A DNA stretch of 64,000 bases, from contig JARFJB010002010.1 of NCBI GenBank assembly GCA_036346205.1, positions 1,507,001 through 1,571,000 of the forward strand, written 5' to 3'. The first letter of the stretch is position 1. Each line of letters begins with the position of its first letter. The notes beneath the pieces are model-generated. The model was given only the letters and a program-made list of their open reading frames with translations, searched no databases and was not told the origin of the DNA. Source of the stretch: Vesta saturnalis (taxonomy: Eukaryota; Arthropoda; Insecta; Coleoptera; Lampyridae). Shown one piece after another: positions 58,561-64,000 of this stretch. The translations under genes and the position numbers were made by a program.

Positions 58561-60913
58561 CAGTGCATCCCATTTTGGTTGAGACAGCCAAGTATCTCGG
58601 TTATTGTTGAAGATAGAACCTTGCGGTTTTCGCGGTCCTGCGACACTTTTTGTGAAACTCAAGATGTCCTGAACGGATTTTTCCTAACTTCCTTCGTTCA
58701 TAAGTTACAGGGCGTTTTTGAAAATTTACACTTTTTGGACCCCCTCCATATCTACGAAGTTTCTCAGCGATTATGTCAAATTGAAATAAAGAATTTTATG
58801 TAGAATTCAGAGGCGTACTCAATTTTTTTTTTCGGGATATGGTTATGGAGATACGACTCAAACTTATGATTTTTTCAATGGAACACCCTGTATTTTATCA
58901 CCTCATTAAATTCTTTTTTTTTCCTTCAATACAAAAAAAATTCAAATTGAAGAAATACTACTTGTGATTTTTCCATAAAAGGAACAAGAACAATACTAAC
59001 ACTAATTCACAAAACACAAACACAAAACGTAGGTAACTAATAGCAACAAGTAAATAGTAATAAAAAGTTCATAATGTTGAATAAGCAACTAATTAAATAT
59101 TTACTCATACTGTTTCATTTCGAAATTATTCGGTAACTTATTCATTAAATTGTTCAAATTGATGCCCATTTTCCCTAACACATAATTGACGCAATTTCAT
59201 AATACGTCTTAATGCATTTAAAATTATGAAAGGACGATTTTGTAAATTCTGGAAAACTGCCTGTTTTTGCACGATGTTCTTCAATATTATTGTGCCTCTT
59301 ACCGTATATTTTATTTTTCAAAAAAACCCCACAAAAAAAAGTCCAGCACTGACAAATCAGGTGACCTAGCAGGCCACCTAATGGGTCCATTCGTTCCAAT
59401 CCAATGGGCCTGGAAAGTTTCTTCTAAAAACGGCACAATCAACCTCGAATTGTGGGCAGGGTCACCGTCTTGTTGGAAGTAAATGGCATTAAGATAGGCG
59501 AGGGGAACATTCTTCCGGAATTCTGGTATCACTTCTTCTAAAATTGCCAAGTACCTATTCGCGTTGAGAGCCCCTTCAAAAATGCGGTATTTTATTGATG
59601 TCCCCAATAAGAAACAGGCTACATTCAAAACCAAACCGACCCTGTTGTTGTTGCTCAAAGATTAGGTGTTGGTTTTCATCTTACCAGTGCCTTGTATTTT
59701 GCCTGTTAAATAAACCGGCACTGCTTATATGGGCTTCGTCTGACCATATGACTTTACTCGCAAAATTATTGTCCCTTCGAGTGTGTTTCAAAAACCAATT
59801 ACAGAAATTCACACGTCTCGCTGCATCACCAGGGTATAAATGCTGGACAATATTCACTTTGTAGGGTTTCAATTTGTGTTTTTAAATCCGTTGTACCCGT
59901 GATCGGGGAACACCAGTGTCATTTTCTAACTTCGTACAAGAAGTCTGAGGAGAGACACGGACGCTGGCTAAGACATTTATTTCATCCACTTCCTTATTTT
60001 CCTTGTTATACGTCTTGGGTCGGGAATACGCACCATAATTTAGTAGATTATTCTTTAGTCGAAATATCGTTGCTGGACTAGGTTAACGCCTCTCTGGATA
60101 TCTAACGTTTTAAAAATAATATGTCATATAATGTCTTATTGTAAATTACTAGTTTACCTGTTTAAATATAATTCTAATGCTTCGTCAACATTTTCATGGC
60201 ATTGATTGAAAGATTGTTTGATATTATACTTTTCGTTGTTATATTATAAAATTTCAGAAATTAACAAAATCGCCAAAGACAAACACAACAAAACGCATCA
60301 AAATTTATCATCATGACAGCAGATGTGCTGATTTCTCCACAGTCACTTGATAAAACAATGCTCCAAAATTCAACAACAGTGTTTGTAGCATCCATGACCT
60401 ACTATAAAAAAATCACAAATAATAATCCCTGTAGTAAAACTTTGAAATCCATGGCACTCTATTAAAACTCAATGTTTTAGTAATTTTGGAGCATTTTTGA
60501 AAACTTCATGTTTATATATTATATATCATTTCGAAGGAAAAAAAAAATAAGTAGTTTAATGAGATAATAAAATACTGGTTGTTCCATTAAAAAAATCATA
60601 AGTTTGAGTCTTATCTCCATAACGATGCCTCGAAAAAAAAATTGAGTGCGCCCCTGGATTATACGTAAAATTCTCTAGAGACAAGTTTTCAATTTGACAT
60701 TATCGCTGACAAACTTCTTAGATATGGAGGGGATCCAAAAAGTGTGGATTTTCAAAAACACCCTGTAATTTATAAACGAAAGAAGTTAGGCAAAATCCGT
60801 TCAGGCCATCTTGAGTTTCACAAAAAAGTGGCACAGGACCGCGGAAACCGCAAGGTTCTATCTTCAACAACAACCGAGATATCTGGATGTCTCAACCAAA
60901 ATGGGATGCACTA
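58561..60913 (-). mobile_element. Tc1/mariner-type element G with about 415-bp TIRs
   Basis: TA then CAGTGCATCCCATTTTGG at the left matches CCAAAATGGGATGCACTA then TA at the right. Inverted similarity extends to about 58975 and 60495 (CTTGCGGTTTTCGCGGTCCT, GGCGTTTTTGAAAATTTAC, GGATATGGTTATGGAGATAC). It is inserted at a TA inside the mariner H transposase. The transposase is on the minus strand. Confidence 0.9.
59138..60245 (-). pseudogene. Tc1/mariner transposase of element G with a 56-nt intron, slightly decayed
   Basis: The N-terminal exon reads FNQCHENVDEALELYLN. A GT-AG intron (60102-60157) splits the Arg codon before YPERR, and SPATIFRLKNNLLNYGAY continues. Then TSCTKLENDTGVPRSRVQRI and KPYKVNIVQHLYPGDAARRV follow. 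The first catalytic D is in SKVIWSDEAHISSAGLFNRQ, the second in YFQQDGDPAHNSRLIVPFLE, the third in RWPARSPDLSVLDFFLWG. The C-terminus ends RENGHQFEQFNE with a TAA at 59138-59140. All three catalytic acids are kept. Damage is limited to two stops near the N-terminus (after YPERR and VQRI) and about three frameshifts, so this is the least decayed mariner here. No clear initiator Met was found. Confidence 0.85.
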
Positions 60914-62288
60914 TACAGGTTTGGTTTTTCCTTTGAAAAGAGGCCAATTCCATCAGAAAGTACGATTATGCGTACTGTTTGCACATTTGAAAGGTGTGGA
61001 TGTTTAAATAATTGTAGAAAATGCAGTAGCATTGATGGTAATGATGGTGAGCATCCTGGTAACTTAAACGAAGAGCGCGAACTCCAAGAAATTGCAGTGC
61101 GTAGTTTAGCAGAAACTAATTTCCCGTGCAATAGTACAAAAATTGCTGAAGAAATGAATGCTGAACCAAGAACAGTTCGCAATATCTTAAAAAGGAATCA
61201 ATTCCGTTGCTATACTACACAAGAAATGTTTCCAGAAGATCATCAAAAGCGTATGGAATTTTGTGAAGATATGATGAATCGGGCTAATGAAAACGACAAA
61301 TTTATTTAAAATATTTTGTTTACCGACGAGTGTTCTTTTAACATACATGGCCATCACAATCCGTCTGTCGCTGTTGGTTACTCTCGGCAAAATAAACTCA
61401 TTAGTATTCCTTACCGGACACAAAATTAATATGTGGGCAGGAATTTTAGGCAATTCCGTACTTGGTCCATTTTTTATCAACGCCCCAATATAAATTTTGA
61501 TAACATTTGGTATCAAGAAGATGGCTGTCCTGCTCATACTGCAATAAGAGTTTAACAGTTTTTGGAAACTACGTTCCCTAACCGTATTATTAGAGTGCTA
61601 TCGCGCCGAACGACTCTTTTGTTTGGGGATACATGTCCCAGCAAATTTATGGGCACAGACATGAACGTGCTAACAATTTCAACGAACTTCGTGTCAAAAT
61701 TACAGACTCTTTAAACAGCATCACCCAAGAAATGTTATAAAACATCCGAACTGAATTTTATCATACATTGGGTTACTGCCTTGCGCAAGGTGGAGGTCTC
61801 TCCAAAAATCTTATAAACTGTATTCTGTTCATTTTGAAAAACAGTTGGTTTTTCAATAAGAATTATAATGTTAAAGTTAAACCTTAAACTTAAGTTATAC
61901 TATCAATGTAAATGTTAACGTTCTTGTTTGTAGCTCTCGTAAATTTCTTCTAGGTTCTTCTTACGAGTAGTAATCGAACTATGTCATAAATTCGAAATTA
62001 TAATAAACTTCAATGTTTGAGGTATTATCATTTAATGTTTAATTGTACAGCATTTATTTAATAGTTTCAAAGAACACGCGATTTTTGAACATCATCTTAG
62101 TTGCTTTGGTTTCATAAGAAATGTTGAAGCTAGGTTGACTTAAGTAGTTCATATTTTGTGCCTACATGCAAATGTACAAGTGGCAACATCGGTAAAGTTA
62201 TGTTTCTCTCACACTCATATAATGTTTATTGTGTTTCTTTCTAGCTTATTATAAGTTAGGCCCGCAATAATGTTTTTCCATACCTGTA

Positions 62289-63495
62289 TACACCCTTTTC
62301 ATTTTCCGGAAACCAGTATGTAAGGCACGTGGATATCAAACTCGAATTGTCTGTTGCAGTTCAATCGGTCAAGTTTTTGATCAATAACAATAACTTCCTT
62401 GCTGATGGATAAGTTAACTATTAGAAAGGACAAGCATTGAAATATCGACGCCCACATCTAATAATTTTGTTTACCAAACGGTTTTATTACACTCGTTCAA
62501 AGTAGGTTAAATGTTGAAGTAAACAAATCAGTGCAAAGGGTAGTGGAGTATGTAAAATAGAATTTAAACACAAACAACGCACACCAGTTAATGAGAGCGG
62601 AAAAGTACATCATGGCTATAGGTATTAAATCATGTCATGATAGGCGTAAGACGTTTTAACGACTCAACTGAAATTACTTTCTTCGATTCTAAAAATGTTT
62701 CCGAATTCTAAAATAAAATGTAATTAATTAATTGCAGAGTACCTTAATTAAATATTCTATTACTTTTATTACTTTAATTGCTAATGCTTCGTGATTGTTA
62801 TACACTACATCCTGTTTTATTATTAACTTTAGCAATAATTTATTTAAACCAAAATCTTCAACCTGAAAACGTTCGTATGTTTGCAGTAAAATAATTCAAT
62901 AAAAATGCTTTTCGTTCAGTAACTTCGTTTTAAAAAATTAAATCATATCTACACTTATAAAATATGAGAGTATAAATACGATAAATATAGGGATGAAAAT
63001 CCGACTTCTTATCCCATTATTTCACTTTGCGCCCTTACATTTCGCACGAGCACAAATTCCATTTGCACAATCAATACCTTAACAACCTGAGTTTGCAATT
63101 TATGTATGTTCCTTTCTTCATAATTGCCTTAAGTAAGTGCTGTAAACGTCTAGAACGTATTTGCATAAGCATGTATTGTATTTATCACTATCATAAATGC
63201 GAAACATATGTTTCACTCTATCTTCAAAAGGTTTTAAAGCTGTTAAACCTTATATTTATTAATACCCAAATCTGTAAGTGTGAATTATTTATGTGACATT
63301 CGTAGCACAAAATCCTAAAGTAACGAAGTGTTTCATATTCCTACATAACTTAGTATTTTATTTACAAGAATACATACAAGAACAAAAAAAATCAGCCGAA
63401 TTCTGACAATTCCCTCATTTACGTATGTTCCCATTCTTCAACAACTAATTGATGTTTAAATGTCACGTAAATAACTAATTATTCATGTTTGGTTA
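62289..63495. other. No recognised feature
   Basis: AT-rich sequence. A frame of 89 codons at 63027-63296 (plus) has no motif. Confidence 0.35.
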
Positions 63496-63498
63496 TTA

Positions 63499-64000
63499 TA
63501 CAGGGTGGTCAAAATAGGAGGGGGTGGAAGATTGTACAAAGACGAAATAAGTTCGAGAAATGATTTTTGGACCACGAGTGGATATATAGGTACTACATTT
63601 TAAAAATATTTTTGATCATACAGGGTGTTTCATGTTATTGAAGCAAACTAAACACCCTGTATATTATTACATTTTTGGAAAGCCCATAAAATACGGTCGC
63701 CGCCATTGATTTGTTAGGCGACTTTTGTTTATTTTAAAATGACAAAAAAATTTTGGTCGTCCTGTAGTATTTTGAAATATCTTAATTTTCAGATTTTTTT
63801 AATAATGTACAGGGCGTGTCACTGTTTGTAAAAACAACTTTTTTTTAATTTTTTAAATAGTAACCCCAATGATGTTTATGACATTCGATGCTTTGTTTGA
63901 TATTCCTTCTTTTTCATCAAGCATGTCATGTACCTAAAGTTAATAATTTTCAAAATATTTTCAGTTTATTTGTGAAATTGCAATTGTAATATAAAAAGAG
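63499..64000. repeat. Transposon-end motifs, including a head-to-head pair
   Basis: TACAGGGTGGTCAAAATAGG starts near 63499. TACAGGGTGTTT (63619-63630) faces AAACACCCTGTA (63650-63661) across 19 bp, and TACAGGGCGTGTCACTG lies near 63808. These are Tc1-like ends without a readable transposase before the window stops. Confidence 0.5.

Larger units (their letters stand above)
58228..61790 (+). pseudogene. Tc1/mariner transposase of element H, split by two insertions
   Basis: The start MYSTEEKIQIIK at 58228 is cut by the SINE-like insertion. A few codons follow up to the TA at 58559. After mariner G the reading resumes at 60914 with YRFGFSFEKRPIPSESTIMR and SLAETNFPCNSTKIAEEMNA (DNA-binding region), then FPEDHQKRMEFCEDMMNRAN. 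A TAA precedes NILFTDECSFNIHGHHNPSV (first D). INMWAGILGNSVLGPFF and WYQEDGCPAHTAIRV (second D) follow, then QFLETTFPNR. The block with the third acid is missing or scrambled near 61600, and the C-terminus ends near 61790. Confidence 0.85.
58011..62286 (+). mobile_element. Tc1/mariner-type element H, interrupted twice
   Basis: The left end CAGGTATGGACAAATATTAT is the inverted relative of the right end (complement CAGGTATGGAAAAACATTAT), and GACTTATAATAAG versus AACTTATAATAAG continues the match to about 45 bp. A TA follows the right end. Subtracting the SINE-like insertion (58261-58518 plus duplication) and mariner G (58561-60913 plus TA) leaves about 1.65 kb. Its transposase reads through both insertion points. 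Confidence 0.8.

Noticed and set aside
60744..61007. 87-residue plus-strand frame over the mariner G right TIR
   Set aside because: It starts in the inverted repeat and overlaps the better supported mariner H transposase frame in another phase.

Overview
The window looks like gene-poor, repeat-dense insect nuclear DNA. It is AT-rich, has thirteen long (TA)n tracts, and carries a transposon set typical of insects: Tc1/mariner relatives of several lineages, piggyBac, hAT, pogo, two Mutator-like types, Penelope-like elements (PLEs), a CR1-like LINE and tRNA-derived SINEs. A beetle is plausible, but the sequence does not prove it. I found no rRNA, no CRISPR array and no convincing host protein gene. 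Nearly every recognisable coding stretch is a decayed transposon gene. The one long intact frame is a FLYWCH/MULE transposase at 19160-20605.

Layout. 0-8 kb: tandem repeats, two SINE copies with a tRNA-Thr-like head, a 2.1 kb mariner (945-3093) holding a hAT remnant (1153-2001), a Tc1-like transposase tail (4460-4640), an inverted copy of the MULE 3' flank (5690-5930) and a PLE tail (6893-7895) interrupted by another SINE. 8-18 kb: a TIR element rich in CTCTAG motifs (8893-9625), a PLE reverse transcriptase/GIY-YIG pseudogene (11498-12962), a broken Mutator-like transposase with a YqaJ-type nuclease tail (13722-16060), a 443-bp foldback MITE and a second PLE fragment. 19-21 kb: the FLYWCH/MULE gene. 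21-30 kb: mostly featureless, apart from a decayed gene of a repetitive arthropod protein family (27990-29130). 30-34.5 kb: a mariner with about 600-bp terminal repeats, one of them split by a 1-kb palindrome.

36-44 kb: a nest. A piggyBac element seems to span 36100-44206. Its coding halves are separated by a LINE with an inverted endonuclease segment, a PLE GIY-YIG fragment, a complete TIR element encoding a DUF7869-like protein (39405-41760) and a short long-TIR mariner, with (TA)n tracts at the joints. 44.7-46.2 kb: another mariner. 46-52 kb: little apart from PLE tails, TA tracts and a few splice-donor-like sites. 52-54.4 kb: a pogo-like transposase pseudogene. 54.4-57.4 kb: a mariner with about 650-bp inverted repeats. 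58-62.3 kb: a mariner interrupted by a SINE-like insertion and by a second mariner that keeps a 56-nt intron. The last 500 bases hold transposon-end motifs.

The genes do not form a pathway; the window is a layered record of insertions. Points most worth follow-up are the DUF7869-type element with its intron and TIRs, the transposase-YqaJ fusion, hammerhead-ribozyme-like cores in the PLE tails, the association of transposon edges with TA tracts, and small introns in mariner transposases. All family assignments come from recognising motifs by eye; no database search was run.
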